Below, in pieces: positions 1 through 6,636 of a stretch of DNA of 8,282 nucleotides. The position numbers and the translations under genes were made by a program. Under the pieces are notes generated by a model, which was not told where the DNA came from, searched no databases, and saw only the letters and a program-made list of their open reading frames with translations. The DNA comes from an uncultured bacterium (GTDB taxonomy: Bacteria; Desulfobacterota; Desulfobulbia; Desulfobulbales; Desulfobulbaceae). The stretch covers positions 1 through 8,282 of the forward strand of contig CAITZN010000069.1 of the NCBI GenBank assembly GCA_903896915.1, written 5' to 3'. The first letter of the stretch is position 1. Every line of letters begins with the position of its first letter.

Positions 1-167
1 GCCTCGGTGAGAAAAGCGGCGATTTTGTGGCGGTGCTCTCTGGAGTCAATCCCGAAGAGACCGTGGTGAGCACCGGGGTCTTCAAGCTGCGCAACGGTCA
101 GGGCGTTGTCGTCGACAATTCGCTTGCTCCCGAATTTAAGCTGGCGCCCAAGCCCAAGGACAGTTGA
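1..167 (+). CDS. RND efflux membrane fusion protein (periplasmic adaptor), C-terminal end
   Basis: Only the last 54 codons are present (codons begin at base 3, stop TGA at 165-167). The visible protein contains a glycine and valine rich stretch, VVSTGVFKLRNGQGVVVDNS, followed by a short lysine and proline rich tail. This is how the C-terminal membrane-proximal domain of HlyD/AcrA-type adaptors commonly ends. In such pumps the adaptor is anchored to the inner membrane and bridges the permease to an outer-membrane channel. The assignment rests largely on position: the stop is 3 bases before the start of an RND permease, the standard adaptor-permease operon order. The N-terminal lipoyl and hairpin domains lie outside the window, so subfamily and completeness cannot be judged. 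Confidence 0.85.
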   Translation, partial: LGEKSGDFVAVLSGVNPEETVVSTGVFKLRNGQGVVVDNSLAPEFKLAPKPKDS

Positions 168-170
168 ACC

Positions 171-3100
171 ATGAAATTCACTGATATTTTTATCCAGCGG
201 CCTGTACTGGCCTTGGTGCTCAGTCTGCTGATCATCATTTCCGGTTTGCAGGCCATCAGTTCGCTCAATGTCCGCCAGTATCCGCGCAGCGATAATGCAG
301 CGGTAACTGTCACTACCACCTATGTTGGCGCCAATGCCGATCTGGTCCGCGGCTTCATCACCACCCCGCTGGAGCGCGTTATCGCCGCCGCCGATGGCAT
401 TGATTATATTCAGTCACAAAGCACCCAGGGCCGATCCACCATCACCGCCCGTCTGCGGCTCAACTACGACCCGATCAAGGCCCTGTCCGAGATCAGTTCC
501 AAGGTTGATCAGGTACGCGGCGATCTGCCGCCCGAGGCTGAAATTCCGATTATCAATGTTGAATCTGCTGATAGCCAGTTTGCCTCGGCCTATCTCAGTT
601 TTACCTCTGATGTCCTGCAGCAGAACGAGATTACCGATTACCTGGTGCGGATCGTTCAGCCGCGACTCTCAGCACTCCAGGGCGTCCAGCGGGCTGAAAT
701 CCTGGGGGCGCGGACCTTTGCCATGCGCATCTGGCTCGACCCGGCACGCATGGCCGCTTTCAACGTCAGCCCGGTACAGGTGCGTCAGGCGCTTGCCGCC
801 AACAATTTTCTGGCAGCGGTGGGCAAGACCAAAGGTTCGATGATCCAAGTCAACCTGACGGTCAACACCGATATGCGCTCGATCGATGATTTTAAGCGCC
901 TGGTGATACGAGAACAGAACGGTGCCATTGTACGGATTTCGGATATCGGCGAGGTGGTCCTTGGTGCCGAGGATTACGAAGCCGAGGTGCGGTTCTCCGG
1001 ACAGACCGCGGTGTTCATGGGCATCTGGCCCCTGCCTAACGCCAACTCCCTGGATGTGATCAAGCGGGTCCGGGTTGAGCTGGAGGCGATCAGCAAACAG
1101 CTACCCAACGGCTTGACCGGCCGGATCGCGTATGACGGCACTGCCTACATCGAAAATGCTATCCAGGAGGTGGTCAAAACCCTGAGCGAGACGTTGCTGA
1201 TCGTAGTCATCATCATCTTCCTCTTTCTCGGATCGCTCCGCTCCGCCCTCATTCCGGTGGTCACCATCCCACTGTCGCTCATTGGGGCCATATTTCTCAT
1301 GCAGGTGTTCGGGTTTACGATCAATCTGCTGACGCTGCTGGCGATCGTCCTTTCCGTGGGGTTGGTGGTCGACGATGCCATCGTGGTGGTGGAGAACGTC
1401 GAGCGTCATCTCAGCGAGGGAAAGTCGCCCCTCGACGCTGCCCTGCTCAGTGCCCGCGAACTGGTCAGCCCAATCATCTCCATGACCATTACCCTCGCGG
1501 CGGTCTATGCGCCCATCGGGCTTCAGGGCGGTTTGACCGGCTCGCTGTTCCGTGAATTCGCTTTTACCCTGGCAGGCGCGGTTACGATCTCCGGTGTGGT
1601 CGCCTTGACCTTGTCACCGATGATGTCGTCCCGGATGCTCAAAGCGGGAATGACCGAACATGGGTTTGCCGGTAAAATAGAACGTGATTTCAAACGGCTG
1701 CGGGCCGCATACGGCCGCTGGCTGCAAGCCACTCTCAACTACCGGCCTGCGGTCTACCTGGTGTGGATAGTTCTCGGGTTGCTGGCCATTCCCATGTTCA
1801 AGATGTCGGCCAGGGAACTGGCACCCACTGAAGATCAGGGGGTTATTTTCGGGATCGTCGATTCGGCCGCCAACTCCACTCTCGATCAGAACACCCATTT
1901 TACCGCGGCGGTGAACAAGGCGTTCCTCAGTGTTCCCGAAACCAATTTTGTTTTCCAGTTGACCATGCCTAGCTCAGGCTTTAGCGGCATGGTGGTCAAG
2001 CCCTGGCAGGAACGCAAACGGACGATCTTTGAGATTATGCCGGAGGTCGGGCAGAAGTTGCGTGGCATCCCCGGTATTCGCGTCTTTCCGGTGACGCCTC
2101 CCGCACTTCCCGGCGGCGGCCAGTTTCCGGTGGAGTTTGTCTTGGCCTCAACGGCTGAGCCGGATCAGATCCTCCAATTCGCCCAAAAAATTCAGCTGGC
2201 GGCCATGCAGAGCCATATGTTCGCCTTTCCACCCATGATCGATGTCAAGATCGACCAACCCCAAGCGGAGATCGTCATTGATCGCGACAAGGTGGCCACC
2301 CTCGGCTTGAACCTGCAACAGGTCGGGGCCGATCTGTCGACCATGGTGGGCGGCAATTTTGTTAACCGCTTCAATATCGCTGGCCGTAGTTATAAGGTCG
2401 TGCCCCAGGTCATGCGGGTGGACCGTCTCAACCCCGATCAGCTCAAAGATGTGTACGTCACCGGTCCCGCCGGGCAATTAGTGCCGCTCTCCACCATCGC
2501 CACCCTGAAGAACAGCACGGTGCCGCGCTCGCTCAACCGGTTTCAGCAGTTGAATGCCGTTATTATCAGCGGGGTCGCTGTCCGTCCTCTGGACGAAGCC
2601 CTACGATTTTTGGAGGATGAGGCGGCCAAGATCCTGCCCCAGGGCTATGTGCTCGATTATACCGGCGAGTCGCGGCAACTCCGGGTTGAAGGCAATAAGT
2701 TTGTCCAGGCCTTTGGTTTGGCGATTCTCCTCATTTTTCTGGTGCTGGCAGCACAGTTCAACAGCTTCCGTGATCCCTTTGTCATCCTGGCCGGATCCGT
2801 GCCCTTGGCCATGTTCGGGGCTCTGATTTTCACTTTCCTCAAAATGCCCGACCCCAATGTTCCTTTCTGGACCAAGGGCTGGACCACGACGCTGAATATT
2901 TATTCTCAGGTTGGTCTCGTGACCCTGGTCGGACTAGTTTCAAAGAACGGTATTCTCGTTGTCGAGTTTGCCAATAAATTGCAGGCGAGCGGATTGGGCA
3001 AGCGGGAGGCGGTGCTTGAAGCGGCCATGACCCGGTTGCGGCCGATTCTTATGACAACCGGGGCCACCATTGCCGGCCATTTCCCCCTGACTCTGGTCAC

Positions 3101-3266
3101 CGGTGCCGGTGCTGCGGCCCGAAATTCCATCGGTCTGGTCTTGGTTGGTGGTATGGCGATCGGCACCCTGTTCACCCTGTTCATCATCCCCTCCATCTAT
3201 ATGCTGGTGGCCAAGGACCACTCTAAAGACAGGGCGTCGGCAGGTGTGGGAGAGAAAGCAAGATAA
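171..3266 (+). CDS. RND multidrug efflux permease, HAE1 type (AcrB/MexI-like)
   Basis: A 1031-residue inner-membrane proton/drug antiporter, the usual full length for AcrB-type permeases. The N-terminus (FTDIFIQRPVLALVLSLL) is the family's first transmembrane helix. A porter region follows (about 30-335), then helices 2-6 (about 336-500). These include the proton-relay Asp pair in GLVVDDAIVVVENVERH (D401-D402). Helix 7 starts near residue 525, a second periplasmic half follows, and helices 8-12 run from about 840. The conserved relay Lys is K925 in LVSKNGILVVEFAN. All three relay residues are present, so it should be active. The spelling RQYP and TTPLE near the N-terminus reminds me of MexI/MexW, but substrates cannot be read from sequence. 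The start has an AAGGA about 10 bases upstream and follows the adaptor stop by 3 bases, implying co-translation. No outer-membrane factor gene follows, so the pump probably uses one encoded elsewhere. Confidence 0.97.
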   Translation: MKFTDIFIQRPVLALVLSLLIIISGLQAISSLNVRQYPRSDNAAVTVTTTYVGANADLVRGFITTPLERVIAAADGIDYIQSQSTQGRSTITARLRLNYDPIKALSEISSKVDQVRGDLPPEAEIPIINVESADSQFASAYLSFTSDVLQQNEITDYLVRIVQPRLSALQGVQRAEILGARTFAMRIWLDPARMAAFNVSPVQVRQALAANNFLAAVGKTKGSMIQVNLTVNTDMRSIDDFKRLVIREQNGAIVRISDIGEVVLGAEDYEAEVRFSGQTAVFMGIWPLPNANSLDVIKRVRVELEAISKQLPNGLTGRIAYDGTAYIENAIQEVVKTLSETLLIVVIIIFLFLGSLRSALIPVVTIPLSLIGAIFLMQVFGFTINLLTLLAIVLSVGLVVDDAIVVVENVERHLSEGKSPLDAALLSARELVSPIISMTITLAAVYAPIGLQGGLTGSLFREFAFTLAGAVTISGVVALTLSPMMSSRMLKAGMTEHGFAGKIERDFKRLRAAYGRWLQATLNYRPAVYLVWIVLGLLAIPMFKMSARELAPTEDQGVIFGIVDSAANSTLDQNTHFTAAVNKAFLSVPETNFVFQLTMPSSGFSGMVVKPWQERKRTIFEIMPEVGQKLRGIPGIRVFPVTPPALPGGGQFPVEFVLASTAEPDQILQFAQKIQLAAMQSHMFAFPPMIDVKIDQPQAEIVIDRDKVATLGLNLQQVGADLSTMVGGNFVNRFNIAGRSYKVVPQVMRVDRLNPDQLKDVYVTGPAGQLVPLSTIATLKNSTVPRSLNRFQQLNAVIISGVAVRPLDEALRFLEDEAAKILPQGYVLDYTGESRQLRVEGNKFVQAFGLAILLIFLVLAAQFNSFRDPFVILAGSVPLAMFGALIFTFLKMPDPNVPFWTKGWTTTLNIYSQVGLVTLVGLVSKNGILVVEFANKLQASGLGKREAVLEAAMTRLRPILMTTGATIAGHFPLTLVTGAGAAARNSIGLVLVGGMAIGTLFTLFIIPSIYMLVAKDHSKDRASAGVGEKAR

Positions 3267-3323
3267 AATCAGTGGATTACCTTGGAGCCTTGCAGAAGTG
3301 ACAACGATGAGTAAAGACATTGC

Positions 3324-4283
3324 ATGGAAATGAACGAAACGAGAGATGCATGGGAGACCAAGGAAAACCCTGATATTACCCTTAAGGTTCGCGAGGCCCA
3401 GGTACAACAGCTGTTTAAGCAAACATGGGGTGGCCTGGTCGGGACTCTTTTTATTGCGATTTCAGCTTGCATTATCCTCTGGCACGTTATTCCTCAATGG
3501 AAACTTTGGCTGTGGGTCGGTGTTTTGTTTCTGTTCACCTCTGCAAGAGGTTTCCTGAATGCAGTTTTTCAACAAAAGGCGCCAGTTGAGGCTGATGTTT
3601 ATCGGTGGGCAAAGCTGCAAGTCATTGGCGTGGTCGCTTCCGGTTTAATGTGGGCTTTGCCGCCCTTGTTTTTATGGCCGAATAATTCTCCTTTGCATCA
3701 GTTGGTCTGGCCAATATGCATCTCGGCCCTAAGTGCAGTTGCGGTTGCCAAGTATTGTATATGGACGCCGGCCTATCTTTCATTTCTCTTGCTGTCAATG
3801 GTGCCATTATCGCTTCGATTGCTTGCAGAAGGCGGGTTGGTGTACACAGTTCTCGGGCTTCTGGGATTTGTCTTTATCGCCATTCTAGCCCAGACAGGTA
3901 AGGTGATGCATACCGCTAGCTTGCGTGCCCTTGAAATGGGCCTTCGCAACGAGGCGCTGAGCTCGTTTTTATCTGAGGGGAAAGCGAAGGTGGAAGAGCT
4001 CAATGCACAGCTCCAGCAGGAAATAGCAGAACGTACGCGTTCACAGCAGGAACTTCGCTTGAGAAATCAAGAGTTAGAACAAGCCTTGATTGATATCAGG
4101 CAACTCAGCGGTATGTTGCCTATTTGTGCTTCATGCAAGAAAATACGCAATGACGGCGGTTATTGGGAACAGATTGAGGCGTACATTCAAGAGCATTCAG
4201 AGGTTGAGTTTAGTCACGGAATCTGCCCCGATTGTGCGGTAAAGCTCTATCCTGATTTTTTTGATAAAAGAAATAAGTCTTAA
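3324..4283 (+). CDS. Six-helix membrane protein with coiled coil and four-cysteine C-terminal domain
   Basis: This 319-residue protein begins with a polar N-terminus (about 1-33), followed by about six hydrophobic segments (35-55, 59-78, 98-118, 124-144, 150-167, 171-190). A charged heptad-like region (about 200-262, with EELNAQLQQEIAERTRSQQE) is a likely coiled coil, as found between membrane sensors and kinase or cyclase domains. The C-terminus has C268-x2-C271 in LPICASCKKIRNDGGYW and C301-x2-C304 in GICPDC, a spacing that suggests a small zinc-ribbon-like fold. I recall this tail closing response-regulator and PAS proteins in Desulfobacterota, but do not know a named family. No kinase, GGDEF or receiver domain is present, so it looks like a membrane sensor or adaptor without its own enzyme. 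It starts 57 bases after the permease stop; ATG 3330 is an equally possible start, and no strong ribosome site marks either. It ends directly against an ATG at 4284. Confidence 0.85.
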   Translation: MEMNETRDAWETKENPDITLKVREAQVQQLFKQTWGGLVGTLFIAISACIILWHVIPQWKLWLWVGVLFLFTSARGFLNAVFQQKAPVEADVYRWAKLQVIGVVASGLMWALPPLFLWPNNSPLHQLVWPICISALSAVAVAKYCIWTPAYLSFLLLSMVPLSLRLLAEGGLVYTVLGLLGFVFIAILAQTGKVMHTASLRALEMGLRNEALSSFLSEGKAKVEELNAQLQQEIAERTRSQQELRLRNQELEQALIDIRQLSGMLPICASCKKIRNDGGYWEQIEAYIQEHSEVEFSHGICPDCAVKLYPDFFDKRNKS

Positions 4284-4349
4284 ATGAGTCCTGCTCCGCT
4301 TGCTAAGCTGTTAAGCAGGTGGTCTTTATTTGAGTGTGATGTGAGATCA

Positions 4350-4787
4350 ATGAAAACGAAAGTGTTGCTGTTTATAGTGCTGCTGGTGTTCTCGGTGGCG
4401 GCTGTCTTGGCGCAGGCCAAAGAAAAGCGGCCAGCCGATGTCACCCTCTATGGTGAGACGCTATTGGCGCAGATTAATCAGTACCGGCAAGAAAATGGAC
4501 TCAACTCGTTGCGTTTTGAGCCGGGTCTCGTGCATTTGGCACAGAAACATAGCTTTGAGATGTTTCAGCAGAAGATGCTCAGTCATCGCAATTTCCAGGA
4601 GCGGTTTGACCGGTCCGGGAGCAACCTCTGTGTCGAAAATGTCGGCTGGAATTACACTAACCCGTTGAAACAGTTTGAGGGGTGGCGGCGATCGCCAGAC
4701 CATAACAAGAACATGCTGGCTGACGGTATCCAGCAGGCCGGCGTTGCGGAGGTCGGCAACTACGTCACCTTTTTTGCCTGCAAGTAG
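4350..4787 (+). CDS. Small exported CAP/SCP-family (cysteine-rich secretory protein-like) protein
   Basis: A 145-residue protein with a classical signal peptide: MKTK, a hydrophobic stretch to about residue 20, and a likely cleavage after AQA (residue 23). The mature part is a compact CAP domain. It has the family's opening helix (LAQINQYRQENGLNSLRF), a His in LSHRNF (H79), an ENVGW box (E96) and the closing W-x2-SP-x-H-x2-NML element (W112, H118). These residues correspond to the cavity His/Glu set of CAP proteins. C94 and C144 could form a disulfide. The frame is open back to an ATG at 4284, abutting the previous stop, but that start would put 22 polar residues ahead of the signal peptide. 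ATG 4350, with GTGAG just upstream, is preferred. Bacterial CAP proteins are exported and of varied, mostly unproven function, so no activity is assigned. It may be co-transcribed with the upstream membrane protein. Confidence 0.85.
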   Translation: MKTKVLLFIVLLVFSVAAVLAQAKEKRPADVTLYGETLLAQINQYRQENGLNSLRFEPGLVHLAQKHSFEMFQQKMLSHRNFQERFDRSGSNLCVENVGWNYTNPLKQFEGWRRSPDHNKNMLADGIQQAGVAEVGNYVTFFACK

Positions 4788-4796
4788 CAGGCAAAA
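4772..4796. repeat. Perfect 10-bp inverted repeat overlapping the CAP gene stop codon
   Basis: TTTTGCCTGC (4772-4781) and GCAGGCAAAA (4787-4796) are perfectly complementary around the 5-base loop AAGTA. The TAG stop of the CAP gene (4785-4787) spans the loop and the first base of the right arm. On neither strand is the stem followed by a T-tract, so it is not a standard intrinsic terminator. It could instead protect the mRNA 3' end or act in a processing role. Confidence 0.6.
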
Positions 4797-4950
4797 TTCC
4801 AGGAAGAAGCCCTCTTACATCGGGACGTTGATCTGCGGTTTGCCACAGCTGACTCCGGAGAAGGGCGTGGGGATTCCCTGTTTTCATCGCTGTGGCTCTT
4901 CAAATTGTCTCTATCTTTTTCCCCCTGAATTCGATATATAAACTAGCTGA

Positions 4951-4979
4951 GCGCACCGATATGGTGTGCCGTTTTTTTT
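4951..4979 (+). terminator. Hairpin followed by eight T residues
   Basis: GCGCACC (4951-4957) pairs with GGTGTGC (4963-4969) around GATAT. The stem has 7 pairs with one G-U wobble, followed by CG and TTTTTTTT (4972-4979). This fits a Rho-independent terminator for the upstream gene run. Alternatively the GGTGTGCCGTTTT portion belongs to a larger structured RNA with the next element, because similar wording opens many cobalamin riboswitches. Confidence 0.5.
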
Positions 4980-5021
4980 CATCTTGAGGAAACGGGTGTA
5001 AGTCCCGTGCTGGAACTCAAG
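4958..5021 (+). promoter_or_regulatory. Structured RNA candidate resembling the 5' half of a cobalamin riboswitch
   Basis: CTTGAG (4983-4988) pairs perfectly with CTCAAG (5016-5021). Inside it, ACGGG (4992-4996) pairs perfectly with CCCGT (5004-5008) around TGTAAGT. The unpaired joints read GAA on the left and GCTGGAA on the right. The order GGTG-CC-TTTT, then GGAA, then GGGTGTAAGTCCC, then GCTG matches my memory of the P2 to P4 part of cobalamin riboswitches. The following conserved segments, CCGCnACTGT and the GCCACTG B12 box, are not found downstream, and no cobalamin transport or synthesis gene follows. It may therefore be a truncated riboswitch, a stand-alone structured RNA or coincidence. 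The two stems are visible; the family link is inference. Confidence 0.35.
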
Positions 5022-5054
5022 TGGACATTTGATGAAGTGCAATGAAGTGCATTC

Positions 5055-5087
5055 AACCCGCATACCTACAAGGTTTGCGGGTTTTTT
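5055..5087 (+). terminator. Strong Rho-independent terminator
   Basis: AACCCGCA (5055-5062) pairs perfectly with TGCGGGTT (5076-5083). The stem continues inward, after one T-T mismatch, with ACCT (5064-5067) pairing AGGT (5071-5074) around a 3-base loop. A run of T residues follows the stem (the last stem bases plus 5084-5087). It ends plus-strand transcripts about 115 bases before the integrase start and would isolate the integrase from upstream transcription. Confidence 0.85.
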
Positions 5088-5114
5088 GTTGCTCAAGAGA
5101 ATGTAATGAAATTC

Positions 5115-5129
5115 GTTAAGCGTCTTAAC
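5115..5129. repeat. Inverted repeat GTTAAG-CGT-CTTAAC
   Basis: A perfect 6-bp inverted repeat with a 3-base centre lies between the terminator and the integrase. A short dyad with a small spacer here could be the core crossover site of the integrase or an operator. No matching copy was found later in the window to identify it as an attachment site. Confidence 0.4.
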
Positions 5130-5137
5130 CGTTTAAA

Positions 5138-5185
5138 GGGTAGGGTAACGGGTAGAGACATTTACCCGTTATTCTTTACCCGTTA
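5138..5185. repeat. Cluster of five GGGTA/TACCC boxes upstream of the integrase
   Basis: GGGTA occurs at 5138-5142, 5143-5147 and 5150-5154, and its complement TACCC at 5163-5167 and 5177-5181. The longest form, AACGGGTA (5147-5154), makes a perfect 8-bp inverted repeat with TACCCGTT (5163-5170). TTTACCCGTTA is repeated directly at 5161-5171 and 5175-5185, a 14-base period. The cluster ends 15 bases before the integrase ATG and adjoins its ribosome site. This arrangement fits arm-type binding sites of a tyrosine integrase, or an excisionase/autoregulation operator. Which protein binds cannot be told from sequence. Confidence 0.6.
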
Positions 5186-5200
5186 CGGAGATTGAACTTT

Positions 5201-6383
5201 ATGCCTAAAATAGGAAAAGACCTGCTGGCAGATACTTCAGTCAAAAACGCTAAGCCCAAAGATAAAACTTATATCCTTCGAGATGGCGGTGGTCTGTGGT
5301 TGGTAATCGAGCCCACGGGAAAGAAATGGTGGAAGCTGAAAACTGTCTTTGCGAAAAAAGAAAATTCTTTTTCCCTGGGGGAATATTCCACCGTCACCTT
5401 GTCCAAGGCCAGAAAAAAACGGGATGAGATCAGGGGGCAGATAGCAGCAGGCATTGACCCGGCAGTTGCAAAGAAGGTCGAAAAGGCCAAGGCCAGCGGG
5501 GAAGGAAGCTTTGAGGCAGTAGCGAGAGAGTGGCACCGTAAGTTTAATGATCAATGGAGCACGTGCCACGGCAAAACCATTATGACCCGGCTTGAAAGGG
5601 ATGCTTTCCCATATATCGGTATCAGGATGATAGCAGAGATCAGCAGTCCGGAGATGCTGGCTGTACTTGAACGGATAGAGCTCCGTTCACCGGAACTTGC
5701 AAAACGGGTGAAGATTACGTTCGGGCAGGTCTTTCGGTATGCCATAGCCACAGGGAAGGCCGTGATTAACCCTGTGGATGCTTTGCGGGGAGCAATGCCA
5801 CCAGTAAGGTCAAAGCACATGGCCGCACCTACCGACCCTAAACAGGCAGCGCCACTCTTGCGGATGATTTCGGGGTGCGACGGTTCTTTCGTTGTGGCCT
5901 GTGCCCTGAAGCTGGCGCCACTTGTGTTTGTTCGTCCCGGAGAGTTGCGCCAGGCAGAGTGGAAGGACATTGATTTTGACCAGGCCGAGTGGAAATTCTT
6001 GGTCACGAAGACCAAGACCGAACACCTTGTACCATTATCACGGCATGCTGTGGCGATCCTGCGAGAGGCGCACAAGCTGACAGGTCAAGGCCGGTATGTG
6101 TTTCCTTCTAACCGTTCGGCCTCCAGGCCGATGAGCGTAAATGCTGTCAATGGGGCAATTCGGCGCATGGGGATTGATAAGAAAGAATTAACCGGTCATG
6201 GGGTTTCGGGTGGAGTTGATAGAGCATCAATTGGCACACGCTGTCCGTGATCCTCTAGGGAGAGCTTACAACAGGACAACCCATTTACCGGAACGAAAAA
6301 AGATGATGCAGGCCTGGGCCGACTATCTGGACAAACTCAAGGCAGGGGCTGAGATCATACCCTTCCGGGCGGTTGCTGCTTGA
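5201..6383 (+). pseudogene. P4-type tyrosine integrase, disrupted by a deletion and frame change in the active site
   Basis: The N-terminal third carries the arm-DNA-binding domain of P4-like integrases (LADTSVKNAKPKDKTYILRD, then GGGLWLVIEPTGKKWWKLK). A SAM-like core-binding domain follows (about residues 110-200), then the catalytic domain. Visible catalytic residues are Arg245 in FVRPGELRQAEW, a candidate beta-hairpin Lys (K270 or K272) and His333 in LTGHG. At 6200 the frame changes: the first frame ends at TGA 6248-6250. The next frame reads GFR-VELIEHQLAHAVRDPLGRAYNRTTHLPERKKMMQAWADYL to the stop at 6381-6383, carrying the His (6237-6239) and nucleophile Tyr (6267-6269). Relatives as I recall them have about 14 extra residues between HGFR and the IEHQLAH segment, so a short stretch is missing too. 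Start ATG 5201 has GGAG 10 bases upstream; TTG 5192 is too close to it. The gene is inactive unless the break is an assembly error. Confidence 0.9.
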
Positions 6384-6485
6384 TGTAATGGGTTGGAAAT
6401 TTGTAGAGTTAGGCTGGCGTGGACTGTTCAGAATGTATGCCGGAAAGAAGCAGGACGATGCAATGGTGGGATATGGAATATCCGG

Positions 6486-6502
6486 TGTCCATTGAATGGA
6501 CA
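6486..6502. repeat. 17-bp perfect palindrome TGTCCATTGAATGGACA
   Basis: Eight-base arms are symmetric about the central G at 6494. It covers the TGA stop at 6493-6495 and the ATG at 6496 of the two neighbouring small reading frames. A dyad of this length without a loop is more typical of a protein-binding site than of a terminator, but no further copy was found. Confidence 0.5.
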
Positions 6503-6621
6503 AGCTGCCACTATGGGGGGCAACGTGCCTAGTTTTGGTGTCCGGCAGTTGGATGTGGGTGGCGGGTGGCTCTGCTGTATTCAGGGAAAGTACTCGCCTG
6601 CAGGCATTGTTACAAACTAGC

Positions 6622-6636
6622 CTGAATGCTATTCAG
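6622..6636. repeat. Inverted repeat CTGAAT-GCT-ATTCAG
   Basis: A perfect 6-bp inverted repeat with a 3-base centre. A further ATTCAGG at 6579-6585 is the inverse of CCTGAAT at 6621-6627, and the palindrome GCCTGCAGGC lies between them at 6596-6605. Nothing shows what these do; they sit in the degraded region behind the integrase. Confidence 0.35.

Larger units (their letters stand above)
4788..5200. other. Intergenic region rich in hairpins and repeats before the integrase
   Basis: About 410 bases without a supported gene. The first 145 bases show nothing recognisable. An AT-rich TATATAAACT at 4935-4944 could be a -10 region for an RNA starting near 4949, but no convincing -35 box is visible. 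It is followed by a T-tailed hairpin (4951-4979), a two-stem RNA-like element (4983-5021), the direct repeat ATGAAGTGC (5032-5040 and 5042-5050), a Rho-independent terminator (5055-5087), an inverted repeat (5115-5129) and the GGGTA/TACCC cluster (5138-5185). P4-type integrases usually have their attachment site on the 5' side of the gene, so an att core is most likely to lie here. Confidence 0.5.

Noticed and set aside
4284..4349. An upstream ATG at 4284 that would extend the CAP protein by 22 residues
   Set aside because: It would place a polar segment in front of a clear signal peptide that starts at Met 4350; the abutting stop-start is kept only as a context note.
4772..4796. The perfect hairpin as an intrinsic terminator
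   Set aside because: No T-tract follows the stem on either strand; the T and A runs are part of the stem.
4980..5062. A tRNA or tmRNA 3' end as the integrase target
   Set aside because: No GGTTCGAATCC-like T-arm, no acceptor stem and no CCA end could be built from this stretch.
5192..5200. TTG start three codons upstream for the integrase
   Set aside because: It lies 1 base from the GGAG ribosome site, too close; ATG 5201 has normal spacing.
5551..6075. A 174-codon minus-strand open frame inside the integrase
   Set aside because: It is the shadow of the clearly coding plus strand, with no recognisable protein and no sensible context.
6197..6250. Programmed frameshifting to restore the integrase
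   Set aside because: Beyond the frame change, conserved residues appear to be missing, and no known slippery site or stimulatory structure is obvious.
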